Source of the DNA: Acidobacteriota bacterium
GTDB lineage: Bacteria > Acidobacteriota > Thermoanaerobaculia > Multivoradales > JAHEKO01
NCBI GenBank assembly: GCA_029861655.1
Contig: JAOTZA010000031.1
Span: forward strand, 1-17,559
Reading direction: 5' to 3'
DNA length: 17,559 nucleotides
Shown here: positions 1-6,150 of the stretch, one piece after another
Layout of the letters: each line of letters opens with the position of its first letter
Position numbering within the stretch: position 1 is the stretch's first letter
Translations under genes and position numbers: made by a program
Notes under the pieces: generated by a model
What the model saw: the letters and a program-made list of their open reading frames with translations, nothing else
Databases searched by the model: none
What the model was told of the DNA's origin: nothing

Positions 1-320
1 TCCCAGAGAGGCAGCGACGAAAGCAATTTGACGAGGAGGTCGTGGGTGGCGGCGGCCAGCGAATAGCGGCCTGTTGGGTCGTCAAGGAGTCGGCGGTAGC
101 CGGCTCGCACACGGTCGGCTGCGGCGTAGGCATATTGCCATTTATCGTCTACGTGCAGGGCCGCGTCGGCGAACGCCTGTTGCTGGCCGACAAAGCCGCG
201 GTCCGGCCAGGCCTGGTGCGAATGGCCGGTCAACAGGAGGCGTTCGCCGACCCTGAAACGAGAATAGTGAGGTGCCAGGATATTGGGGGTCTTCCGGAAC
301 TCAGCCAGATCGCGGTGCAT
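1..320 (-). CDS. kynU: Kynureninase (N-terminal part, cut by window edge)
   Basis: Reading the minus strand from the ATG at 320-318 gives an open frame of 106 codons that leaves the window at position 1 with no stop. The product begins MHRDLAEFRKTPNIL and contains the segment LLLTGHSHQAWPD near residue 30, then HVDDKWQYAY near residue 57. This GHSHQAWPD block replaces the GNSLG block of classical kynureninases in one bacterial branch of this PLP-dependent fold-type I family. Kynureninase cleaves kynurenine to anthranilate and alanine in the cytoplasm. The PLP lysine and most of the fold lie outside the window, so identity rests on the N-terminus plus the directly upstream tryptophan dioxygenase. 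It starts only 9 nt after the dioxygenase stop and lies in the same frame. No Shine-Dalgarno sequence is visible, suggesting translational coupling. Another class-V aminotransferase-like enzyme is the alternative. Confidence 0.75.
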   Translation of the reverse strand, partial: MHRDLAEFRKTPNILAPHYSRFRVGERLLLTGHSHQAWPDRGFVGQQQAFADAALHVDDKWQYAYAAADRVRAGYRRLLDDPTGRYSLAAATHDLLVKLLSSLPLW

Positions 321-329
321 GTTGGGCGG

Positions 330-1145
330 CTAGAGTCTGTCGCGGATGGCCCAGAGGTCCGGGAAGAGGGGTTGGAACAGAGTCTTTTTGAGATACGCGG
401 TGCCGGCCGAACCGCCCGTGCCGGTCTTTGACCCGATGGTGCGCTCGACCATCTTGACATGGCGGTAACGCCACTCCTGGAGCCCCTCGTCGAGATCCAC
501 CATCCGCTCGCAGACGGCTTCGGCCAGATGGTCGTCTCGGTACGCCGCGAGGAGGACCGCCTGCACGTCCTCCGACGCGGCCAGCGGCTGGGAAACGTCT
601 CGCTCCAGGCTCTCGGTGGGTACATCGAGCCCGCGCTGGTCGAGAAACCGCAGAAAGGAGTCATAAAGACTGGGCTCGGTAACGAGCTGCCGTAGCCGAC
701 GCCCCCCTGCCGTATCGGTAGTGTGATGTTCGAAGACTCTCGGATCCCGGTGGCCAAGGAGGAACTCGGTCTCTCGGAACTGAGCCGACTGAAAGCCGCT
801 TGCGGACTCGAGGCGCTCGCGAAACGAACCGAACGACATCGGCGTCATGGTCTCGAGGATATCGACCTGGGCGACGAGGATCTTCAAGATGGTCAGTACC
901 CGCTTGAAGCTCGCAAGCGCCGATGGAGCGTCGCCTTCTTCCAGAGCTGACTGCAGATTGAGAATCTCGTGGTTGATCTGTTTGAACCACAGCTCATAGA
1001 CCTGATGGATGATGATGAAGAGGAGCTCATCGTGCTCCGGTTCCCCTGTCTCGCTCGACTTCGGTCTCTGTAATGTGAGCAGTTCGTCGAGCGCGAGGTA
1101 GCTCGAGTAGGTGAGAGCTTTGGCGGGCTGGCGTGGACCGGACAT
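330..1145 (-). CDS. kynA: Tryptophan 2,3-dioxygenase
   Basis: The protein (271 aa from the ATG at 1145) is a heme dioxygenase that opens the indole ring of L-tryptophan to N-formylkynurenine, the first step of the kynurenine pathway. Family motifs are clear and in order: HQVYELWFKQ with the distal-pocket His, the block around ASGFQSAQFRETE that contributes substrate-binding residues, and WRYRHVKMVERTIG with the proximal heme-ligand His, followed by KTGTGGSAGTAYL near the C-terminus. Length matches bacterial relatives (about 260-290 aa). The frame is open up to a GTG at 1214, but I prefer the ATG at 1145. The extra 23 residues look unlike family N-termini, and a TATCCT hexamer sits 8 nt before this ATG. 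The neighbour downstream is kynureninase. No formamidase is seen in the window. Confidence 0.95.
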   Translation of the reverse strand: MSGPRQPAKALTYSSYLALDELLTLQRPKSSETGEPEHDELLFIIIHQVYELWFKQINHEILNLQSALEEGDAPSALASFKRVLTILKILVAQVDILETMTPMSFGSFRERLESASGFQSAQFRETEFLLGHRDPRVFEHHTTDTAGGRRLRQLVTEPSLYDSFLRFLDQRGLDVPTESLERDVSQPLAASEDVQAVLLAAYRDDHLAEAVCERMVDLDEGLQEWRYRHVKMVERTIGSKTGTGGSAGTAYLKKTLFQPLFPDLWAIRDRL

Positions 1146-1153
1146 CTGATCGA

Positions 1154-1183
1154 AGGATAGAGGAACGGGTGCGGCCGGAGCAA
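1154..1183 (-). promoter_or_regulatory. Candidate promoter of the kynA-kynU unit
   Basis: On the minus strand a TTGCTC (1183-1178) is followed after 18 nt by TATCCT (1159-1154), and the kynA ATG lies 8 nt further on. The -35 match is weak (TTG only); the -10 keeps the TAnnnT core. The predicted transcript start falls within a few nucleotides of the ATG, so the message would be almost leaderless, in line with the absence of a Shine-Dalgarno sequence. This is inferred from pattern alone. Confidence 0.35.
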
Positions 1184-1207
1184 CATGGGGCTCGCAACCG
1201 CGGCGGC

Positions 1208-1236
1208 TTGACACCCGCTGGAGGCGACTCTAACGT
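1208..1236 (+). promoter_or_regulatory. Candidate leaderless promoter of the SDR-RidA operon
   Basis: A perfect TTGACA (1208-1213) is followed after 17 nt by TAACGT (1231-1236). The GTG start codon of the SDR gene begins 6 nt after the second hexamer, exactly where transcription would be expected to begin. The only purine-rich stretch (GGAGG at 1220-1224) is 18 nt from the start codon, too far for a normal ribosome binding site. It is arranged back to back with the kynA promoter, so one regulator could control both directions. Confidence 0.45.
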
Positions 1237-1242
1237 TGCCGC

Positions 1243-2010
1243 GTGCTTCTCGAGGGCAAATCGGCGGTTATTACCGGCGCCGGAAGGGGGATCGGGGCGG
1301 CGGTGGCGCGGGATCTGGCCCGTCACGGAGCCCGCGTCGTGGTGAGTGCGAGGACCACAAGTGAGATCGAGGCGGTGGCGAACGAGATCGGCGATTCATC
1401 AAAAGCCGTGGAATGCGATGTCTCCGATCCCGGTCAGGTAAGCAGATTATTCGAGGAGGCAACGGCCTTTGGTGGCGGTGTCGACATTCTCGTCAACAAT
1501 GCGGGTATCGCCCGGTCGGCGCCGCTCGACAAGACGAGCCTCGACGAGTGGAACCGGATTATGGCGATCAACGCGACCGGCACGTTCTTGTGCACACAGG
1601 CATTCCTTCCATCCATGGTGAAGCGAGGTTGGGGCCGCGTGATCAACGTCGCTTCTACCGCCGGAAAGGCCGGTGGCGCCTATATCTCCGCCTACGCGGC
1701 GTCAAAACACGCGGTGGTGGGGTTCACTCGTTCGATGGCGATGGAGGTCGCCACCACGGGTGTAACAGTCAACGCGGTTTGCCCCGGATATGTCGACACT
1801 CTGTTGGTGGATCACGCCGTGGACTCGATCATCGAGGCGACGGGATCGGCGGAAGACTTGGTCCGGGAGCACCTCGCAAAGAGCAGCCCGCAGAATCGGA
1901 TCTTCGACGTCGAAGAAGTGGCTTTTCTGGTCACGAGTCTTTGCGATCCACGGGCCAAGGGAATCAACGGCCAGGCAATGGTTCTCGATGGCGGGATGGT
2001 TCAGTCGTGA
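1243..2010 (+). CDS. SDR-family NAD(P)-dependent oxidoreductase
   Basis: A 255-aa classical short-chain dehydrogenase/reductase. It shows the cofactor-binding TGAGRGIG at residues 11-18, the NNAG motif at 85-88, and the catalytic Ser138, Tyr151 and Lys155 with the standard YxxxK spacing. The C-terminus ends in the usual GQAMVLDGGM segment. Such enzymes interconvert hydroxyl and keto groups. As first gene of an operon with RidA, a crotonase and an acyl-CoA dehydrogenase, and divergent from tryptophan-to-anthranilate genes, it most likely acts on a cyclic acyl-CoA intermediate of 2-aminobenzoyl-CoA degradation, for example the 5-oxo group; this substrate is inferred. Start is GTG at 1243, directly after a candidate promoter, with no Shine-Dalgarno at useful distance. 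The stop overlaps the next start (GTGA). Confidence 0.93.
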   Translation: MLLEGKSAVITGAGRGIGAAVARDLARHGARVVVSARTTSEIEAVANEIGDSSKAVECDVSDPGQVSRLFEEATAFGGGVDILVNNAGIARSAPLDKTSLDEWNRIMAINATGTFLCTQAFLPSMVKRGWGRVINVASTAGKAGGAYISAYAASKHAVVGFTRSMAMEVATTGVTVNAVCPGYVDTLLVDHAVDSIIEATGSAEDLVREHLAKSSPQNRIFDVEEVAFLVTSLCDPRAKGINGQAMVLDGGMVQS

Positions 2011-2447
2011 ACCGAGACGCGGACGATCTGCAACCGGTCAACCCGGAAACGTGGCATCGGCCGAGCGGGTACTCGAACGGGATGCTGGCGCCGGCGGCTG
2101 GTCAGATTCTGTTCGTCGCCGGCCAGGTCGGTTGGGACGAAGATGAGCGACTCGTTGGGGCGGGACTCGTCAACCAGTTCGAGCAGGCCCTAGAAAATGT
2201 TGTCGCTGTCGTGAAAGAGGCCGGCGGGAGACCGTCTCATATCGGCAGGTTCACGGTGTTTGTCGTCGACCGCCATGAATACGTCGCTGCGAGAAGCGAG
2301 ATCGGGGAGGCGTATCGGCGAGTCATGGGTCGTCATTTCCCGGCGATGGCGCTGTTGGAGGTTCAGGCTCTTCTCGAGCCGGGGGCACGTGTGGAGATCG
2401 AGGCCACCGCGGTCATACCCGCAAAGCGCGAGAAGCGGAAGTCATGA
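2007..2447 (+). CDS. RidA (YjgF/YER057c/UK114) family protein, probable enamine/imine deaminase
   Basis: A 146-aa protein beginning at GTG 2007, which overlaps the SDR stop by four bases. The frame is open much further upstream, but that part only shadows the SDR gene. Family marks are YSNGMLAPAAGQILFVAGQVG near the start, the FEQALENV helix, and PGARVEIEATAVI near the C-terminus with the conserved Arg and Glu that form the reactive pocket at the trimer interface. RidA proteins hydrolyse enamines and imines to ketones and ammonia in the cytoplasm. The known 2-aminobenzoyl-CoA monooxygenase/reductase makes a cyclic enamine, so a dedicated RidA here would fit removal of the anthranilate nitrogen; this is inference. 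The next gene overlaps by ATGA, indicating translational coupling. Confidence 0.9.
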   Translation: MNRDADDLQPVNPETWHRPSGYSNGMLAPAAGQILFVAGQVGWDEDERLVGAGLVNQFEQALENVVAVVKEAGGRPSHIGRFTVFVVDRHEYVAARSEIGEAYRRVMGRHFPAMALLEVQALLEPGARVEIEATAVIPAKREKRKS

Positions 2448-3244
2448 CGATCGGGGCCGGCAGCTTTCTTTACGAGCACGACTCGAAAAGTGGCGTCGCA
2501 AGGGTGACCCTGAACCGGCCCGAGCGTCTCAACGCGCTTACTTTCGAAGTCTATCGAGAGCTCCGCGACGCGTTTGTCGCCCTCGATACAGAGCCCGGTG
2601 TCCGCGCGATCGTCCTCACGGGTTCCGGGCGCGCCTTCTGCTCGGGTGGCGACGTCGAAGACATCATCGGTCCACTTCTTGAGCGGGACTATCGGGGTCT
2701 TTTGGAATTCACCCGAACAACCGGAGACCTGATTCTCTCGATCGTGCGTTGCCGTAGACCGGTGGTGGCCGCCCTCAACGGAACAGTGGCGGGCGCCGGT
2801 GCCGTGATCGCGGCGGCTTGCGATGTGCGAATCGCCTCGGAAATCGCCAAGATCGCATTCCTTTTCACAAGAGTTGGTCTGTCGGGTGCCGACATGGGTG
2901 CTTCCTGGCTGTTGCCGAGGATCATTGGTCATGGCCGGGCGATGGAGTTGTTGATGACCGGCGACTTCATCGACGCGGCCGAAGCTCATCGGATCGGACT
3001 CTACAACCGGGTGGTTGCCAACGAGACGCTGGCAGCCGAGGCGCGCGCCTGGGCCGAGCGGCTGGCCTCGGGTCCCTCGTTTGCCCTCGAGGTGACCAAG
3101 AAACTCCTGGTGAGAGAGGCGGCGATGGACCTCGAGTCGGCCATGGAGGCCGAGACCGAGATCCAGGCGGTGTGTATGCAAGAGAAGAACTTCCGCGAAG
3201 CCTACGAGGCCTTCGTCGAGAAGAGAAAACCGGAGTTCGACTAG
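2444..3244 (+). CDS. Enoyl-CoA hydratase/isomerase (crotonase) family protein
   Basis: A 266-aa crotonase-fold protein. It has VTLNRPERLNALT near residue 25, the oxyanion-hole segment GRAFCSGGD near 65, a second oxyanion segment around NGTVAGAGAVIAAACDVRIA, and a C-terminal helical part ending KRKPEFD. The glutamates that act as acid/base in true enoyl-CoA hydratases (GGCEL and QPE positions of the rat enzyme) are absent: GAGAV and FTR stand there, and an Asp appears in GLSGADMGA. It therefore need not be a simple hydratase; isomerase, ring-opening hydrolase or C-C cleaving activity on a CoA thioester is possible. The start ATG overlaps the RidA stop (ATGA) and the next gene begins 1 nt after its stop. 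Family assignment is secure, reaction is not. Confidence 0.92.
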   Translation: MTIGAGSFLYEHDSKSGVARVTLNRPERLNALTFEVYRELRDAFVALDTEPGVRAIVLTGSGRAFCSGGDVEDIIGPLLERDYRGLLEFTRTTGDLILSIVRCRRPVVAALNGTVAGAGAVIAAACDVRIASEIAKIAFLFTRVGLSGADMGASWLLPRIIGHGRAMELLMTGDFIDAAEAHRIGLYNRVVANETLAAEARAWAERLASGPSFALEVTKKLLVREAAMDLESAMEAETEIQAVCMQEKNFREAYEAFVEKRKPEFD

Positions 3245-3245
3245 G

Positions 3246-4418
3246 TTGCTCGAGGTCAAGACCGTCGGTGTCTTTCTGGAAGAACCCCATCTCGCCGTGG
3301 CCGCGAGCGCTGGACGGTTCGCAGCCGAGCGGCTGGCGGCACTCCCTGTCGCCGAAGACGACGGCGCCGCGCGCCGGCAGGCCCGCGAGGTGCTGGCGCT
3401 GCTCGGGGAGGCCGGCCTGTGCCGATTTGTTGTCCCGGCGGCCCACGGAGGGGCGCGGGAGAGGGTCGATTCGCTGTCGCTGTGCGTGATCCGCGAAAAC
3501 CTGGCTCAGGCCTCACCACTCGCCGACGCCGTCTTCGCGCTCCAGGGCCTCGGTTCGATGCCGATCGCGTTGGCTGGGACCGATGAGCAGAAAGAGCGTT
3601 GGCTACCAGGAGTCGCAAGCGGTGAGACCATGACCGCGTTTGCGATGACCGAGCCGGCAGCGGGCTCGGATGTGCGGGCCATTGAGACCGTTGCCCGGCG
3701 CGAGGGCGACGACTATGTGCTCGATGGTCGCAAGTGGCTGATTTCGAACGCCGGTCTGGCGGATGTCTATACGACGTTCGCGGCCGTCGACTCTGCTGAC
3801 GGCAGGGACAAGCCGATCGCGTGCTTTCTCGTTGCGGCGGAAAACCCGGGCCTTCGCTTTGCCGGCCCCCAGATATTGAGCGCACCCCACCCTCTAGGCG
3901 AGATCGTGTTCGAGGATTGTCGTGTCGGAGCCTCGGCGCGGCTGGGGGACGAGGACGAAGGCTTCAAGCTGGGGATGCGCACCCTGGATCGCCTCCGCGC
4001 CACCGTGGCGGCCGCCGCCTGCGGGATGGCCTCACGCGCCCTCGATGAGGCGCTGGCCCACGCGAAAGAGCGACGTCAATTCGGCCGCGCACTCTCCGAG
4101 TTCCAGTTGGTGCAGCAGAAGCTCGCTCTGATGGCGACCGACCTCGCCGCTGCGCGGCTGCTCACCTACCGGGCGGCGTGGGAAGCCGAGAACGGCGACC
4201 GGGTGACGCTGTGCTCGGCGATGGCAAAACTGGCGGCAACCGAAACGGCGCAGCGTGTGATCGATCAGGCGGTGCAGATTCTCGGAGGACGCGGTGTCCT
4301 GGCTTCACACCCGGTGGATCATCTGTACCGTGCCGTCCGCGCCCTCAGAATTTACGAGGGCACCAGTGAGATCCAGCAACTCGTCATCGCCCGCGAGCTG
4401 CTGGCCGAGAGAGGATGA
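3246..4418 (+). CDS. Acyl-CoA dehydrogenase family protein
   Basis: A 390-aa FAD enzyme of the acyl-CoA dehydrogenase family. Visible motifs are FAMTEPAAGSD (FAD and substrate binding, residues ~128-139), the YVLDGRKWLISNA beta-domain segment, ERRQFGRALSEFQ in the C-terminal helical domain, and IYEGTSEIQQLVIARELL, in which Glu371 is at the position of the usual catalytic base. It would introduce a double bond into an acyl-CoA while passing electrons to ETF. The start is TTG at 3246, 1 nt after the crotonase stop, with GGAG about 10 nt upstream inside the crotonase end. In this operon it probably oxidises the cyclic or opened-ring CoA intermediate derived from anthranilate. It is the last intact gene of the operon; an FkbM remnant follows after 4 nt. 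Confidence 0.94.
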   Translation: MLEVKTVGVFLEEPHLAVAASAGRFAAERLAALPVAEDDGAARRQAREVLALLGEAGLCRFVVPAAHGGARERVDSLSLCVIRENLAQASPLADAVFALQGLGSMPIALAGTDEQKERWLPGVASGETMTAFAMTEPAAGSDVRAIETVARREGDDYVLDGRKWLISNAGLADVYTTFAAVDSADGRDKPIACFLVAAENPGLRFAGPQILSAPHPLGEIVFEDCRVGASARLGDEDEGFKLGMRTLDRLRATVAAAACGMASRALDEALAHAKERRQFGRALSEFQLVQQKLALMATDLAAARLLTYRAAWEAENGDRVTLCSAMAKLAATETAQRVIDQAVQILGGRGVLASHPVDHLYRAVRALRIYEGTSEIQQLVIARELLAERG

Positions 4419-4422
4419 GATC

Positions 4423-5021
4423 ATGCGCAAGAAGCGTACCGGGGTTGCGCCGCGCCTGCGAAACTTCGTGGCACGGCACCGACGTAGCACGTTGATCCGC
4501 AAGGTCGCCGATGTGTCCCGGACCTACCTGGAGTGGTACGGGAACTTCAGCTATGACGTCTGCGCCCGCGTATCCGCCACTACCCCTCCTGTCCGGCGCT
4601 GACCACGTCTACGGACTACCCGCATGAACTCGAATTCGTCGAGCTGGCGGCAAAGGTCGTCACGGGCGATGCCTTTGCGGCCGACAAGCGCATCGAGCAC
4701 ATCGATCTACTGAAAATCGATGTCGAGGGCATGGAGGAAGCTGTCTTGACCGGTTTCGGGGACATGCTGGCGCGCAACGACATCAGCCTCGTACAGTTCG
4801 AGTACGGTCGCGTCAACATCGTGAACCACTTCCTGCTGCGCGACTTCTACGCGTTCTTTCGCGAGCGGGGCTATGTTGTGGGAAAGATCTTCCCCAACTA
4901 CGTTGAGTTTCGAGACTACGATTTGATGGACGAAGACTTCCTGGGGCCCAACTACCTCGCCTGCGCCGAAGACATGGTGGAGCTGCGCCAGGCCCTCGCC
5001 GGTGTACCTGGCGCCCGCTAG
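4423..5021 (+). pseudogene. FkbM-family methyltransferase remnant (internal deletion and frameshift)
   Basis: Two pieces of one FkbM-type SAM-dependent methyltransferase lie in different frames. The first starts at ATG 4423 (MRKKRTGVAPRLR...) and reads LEWYGNFSYDV up to about 4560, then runs into a TGA at 4600-4602. The second, in the frame of the TAG at 5019-5021, resumes around 4572 with IRHYPSCPALTTSTDYPHE and continues through HIDLLKIDVEGMEEAVLTGF, the FkbM signature, to GPNYLACAEDM. The DVGANxG-type SAM-binding motif I and its surroundings are missing, so roughly a third of the family length was lost at a junction in 4561-4571. The remaining ORF with a start codon at 4731 lacks the SAM site. 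An assembly error is the alternative to true gene decay. It follows the acyl-CoA dehydrogenase stop by 4 nt. Confidence 0.8.
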
Positions 5022-5054
5022 GTGCTCTTGACGCTTCCTGTTCCAGCCGGGTCC

Positions 5055-5726
5055 TTACCCCAGAAACGTGCTAGAGCCCGAGAGCGGTCGTTTTTCGATG
5101 TCCGGGACGACTGCGTCTTCGGCGGGATGGCCCACGACCAGGATCAGGTAGGGTTTTTCCTGTCTCGGCCGGTCGAGGATCTCGTTGAGGAACCGCATGG
5201 GGGCGGGAGTGTGGGTGAGGCAGGCGAGGCCGGCGTGGTGAACAGCCGAGATGAGCATTCCGGTCGCGATTCCCACTGACTCGCTGACGTAGTAGTGCTT
5301 GTGTTTTTGGCCGCCTGGGCTCTCGCCTCGGGTCTGGGCAAAGATCACCACGAGATACGGGGCTATTTCGAGAAACGGCTTATGCTCGTCGGTGCCCAGC
5401 AGGGCGAGTGCTTCGAGCCACTCGTTGGGAGCTCTGCGAAGATAGAAATCCTCCTCTTCTTTCTCGGCAGCGATGCGGATCTCACGCTTGACCTCCGGGT
5501 CGGCGACCACGACAAAATGCCACGGTTGTTGATTGGCGCCGCTTGGAGCCGAATTGGCGACCCGCAGACAATCTTCGATGACCTCACGAGGAACGGGCCG
5601 ATCCGAGAAGTGACGAACGCTTCTGCGTCCTTTCATGACGGCCAGAAAAGCGGCTGCGCGCTCGATCATCTCCTCAGGGGTGCGCTTTGGATGCTCCGAG
5701 TACTTGCTGAATTTGGGCGTGGCCAA
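5055..5726 (-). CDS. Nitroreductase-fold flavoprotein, iodotyrosine-deiodinase-like
   Basis: An FMN enzyme of 223 aa from a TTG at 5726 that has GGAGG five bases upstream; another TTG at 5744 adds six residues without a ribosome binding site. It has the FMN phosphate-binding GRRSVRHFSDRPVPRE, then ANSAPSGANQQPWHFVVV, and YYVSESVGIATGMLISAVHHAGL. These blocks match the iodotyrosine deiodinase branch rather than classical nitroreductases. The active-site lid contains EEEDFYLRR and later GTDEHKPFLE: a Glu four residues before the Tyr and a Lys 21 residues after it, the same spacing as the Glu-Tyr-Lys triad that binds the halotyrosine zwitterion in mammalian IYD. The likely reaction is reductive dehalogenation of a halotyrosine or related phenol, cytoplasmic. 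It stands alone, convergent with the FkbM remnant. Confidence 0.88.
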   Translation of the reverse strand: MATPKFSKYSEHPKRTPEEMIERAAAFLAVMKGRRSVRHFSDRPVPREVIEDCLRVANSAPSGANQQPWHFVVVADPEVKREIRIAAEKEEEDFYLRRAPNEWLEALALLGTDEHKPFLEIAPYLVVIFAQTRGESPGGQKHKHYYVSESVGIATGMLISAVHHAGLACLTHTPAPMRFLNEILDRPRQEKPYLILVVGHPAEDAVVPDIEKRPLSGSSTFLG

Positions 5727-5744
5727 GGTGTCCTCCGGCGGCAA

Positions 5745-6150
5745 CGGGTCGTCGGGGTCGTCGCCGCGGGTCTTCGAGGCAGACAGCGATCGGCGGATTG
5801 TAACCGAGGACCGCGGCGAATCCGGCTGGGTGTGGATCGACGGGAGTCAAGAAAAATGACCCCGGCTAGAGAGGGGGGCTCCAGCCGGAGTCCGGCGCCC
5901 TTCTTGGGAGAGCGCTGAATTCGGGAAAACGGCGGACGAAGACCAGAACAGGTCTTCTGGTGGCCTACCAGCAAAGGGTCTTACGGACACCCGAGAGGTT
6001 GCCCCAAGCCAGCGTGTTTCCCTTCTACCTATATAAGTGCCGGTCGAGGCCATAATCTGACGCTTGGGATCGAGAAACCCAGTGGGGTGCGCCGTCGAGA
6101 GAGGTTTCCGACATCTCGTAGAATGATGAATCGCTCCGACCGTAAGAGAA
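5745..6150. other. Non-coding stretch of about 400 bp with two small inverted repeats
   Basis: I find no convincing gene here; open frames on both strands are short, lack start signals and have no recognisable sequence. Two inverted repeats are visible: CCGGCT (5862-5867) with AGCCGG (5883-5888), and ACCAGAA (5942-5948) with TTCTGGT (5955-5961). Neither has a T-tract. An AT-rich TATATAAG occurs at 6030-6037 without a well-spaced -35 partner. It presumably contains the promoters of the divergent deiodinase-like and pseudouridine synthase genes. Confidence 0.5.
5942..5961. repeat. Perfect 7-bp inverted repeat, 6-nt loop
   Basis: ACCAGAA and TTCTGGT flank CAGGTC. It lies between divergent genes (deiodinase-like on minus, RluA-like on plus). 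It could be an operator or a small RNA stem; with no T-run on either strand, a classical terminator is unlikely. Confidence 0.4.

Noticed and set aside
1146..1214. Longer tryptophan dioxygenase start at GTG 1214
   Set aside because: The extra residues do not look like family N-termini and would extend kynA over its own promoter-like hexamers to within 28 bp of the divergent gene; ATG 1145 fits better.
1413..2006. Long open extension upstream of the RidA gene
   Set aside because: It overlaps the whole SDR gene in another frame and its translation is unlike any protein; the GTGA overlap at 2007 gives a normal RidA length.
2363..3259. Long minus-strand open frame opposite the crotonase
   Set aside because: High-GC antisense shadow; the plus-strand crotonase is certain and leaves no room.
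5022..5279. Plus-strand open frame after the FkbM remnant
   Set aside because: Antisense shadow of the deiodinase-like gene, with no recognisable motif.
5862..5888. Stem CCGGCT/AGCCGG as a rho-independent terminator
   Set aside because: No T-tract, a 15-nt loop, and it lies upstream rather than downstream of the neighbouring genes.
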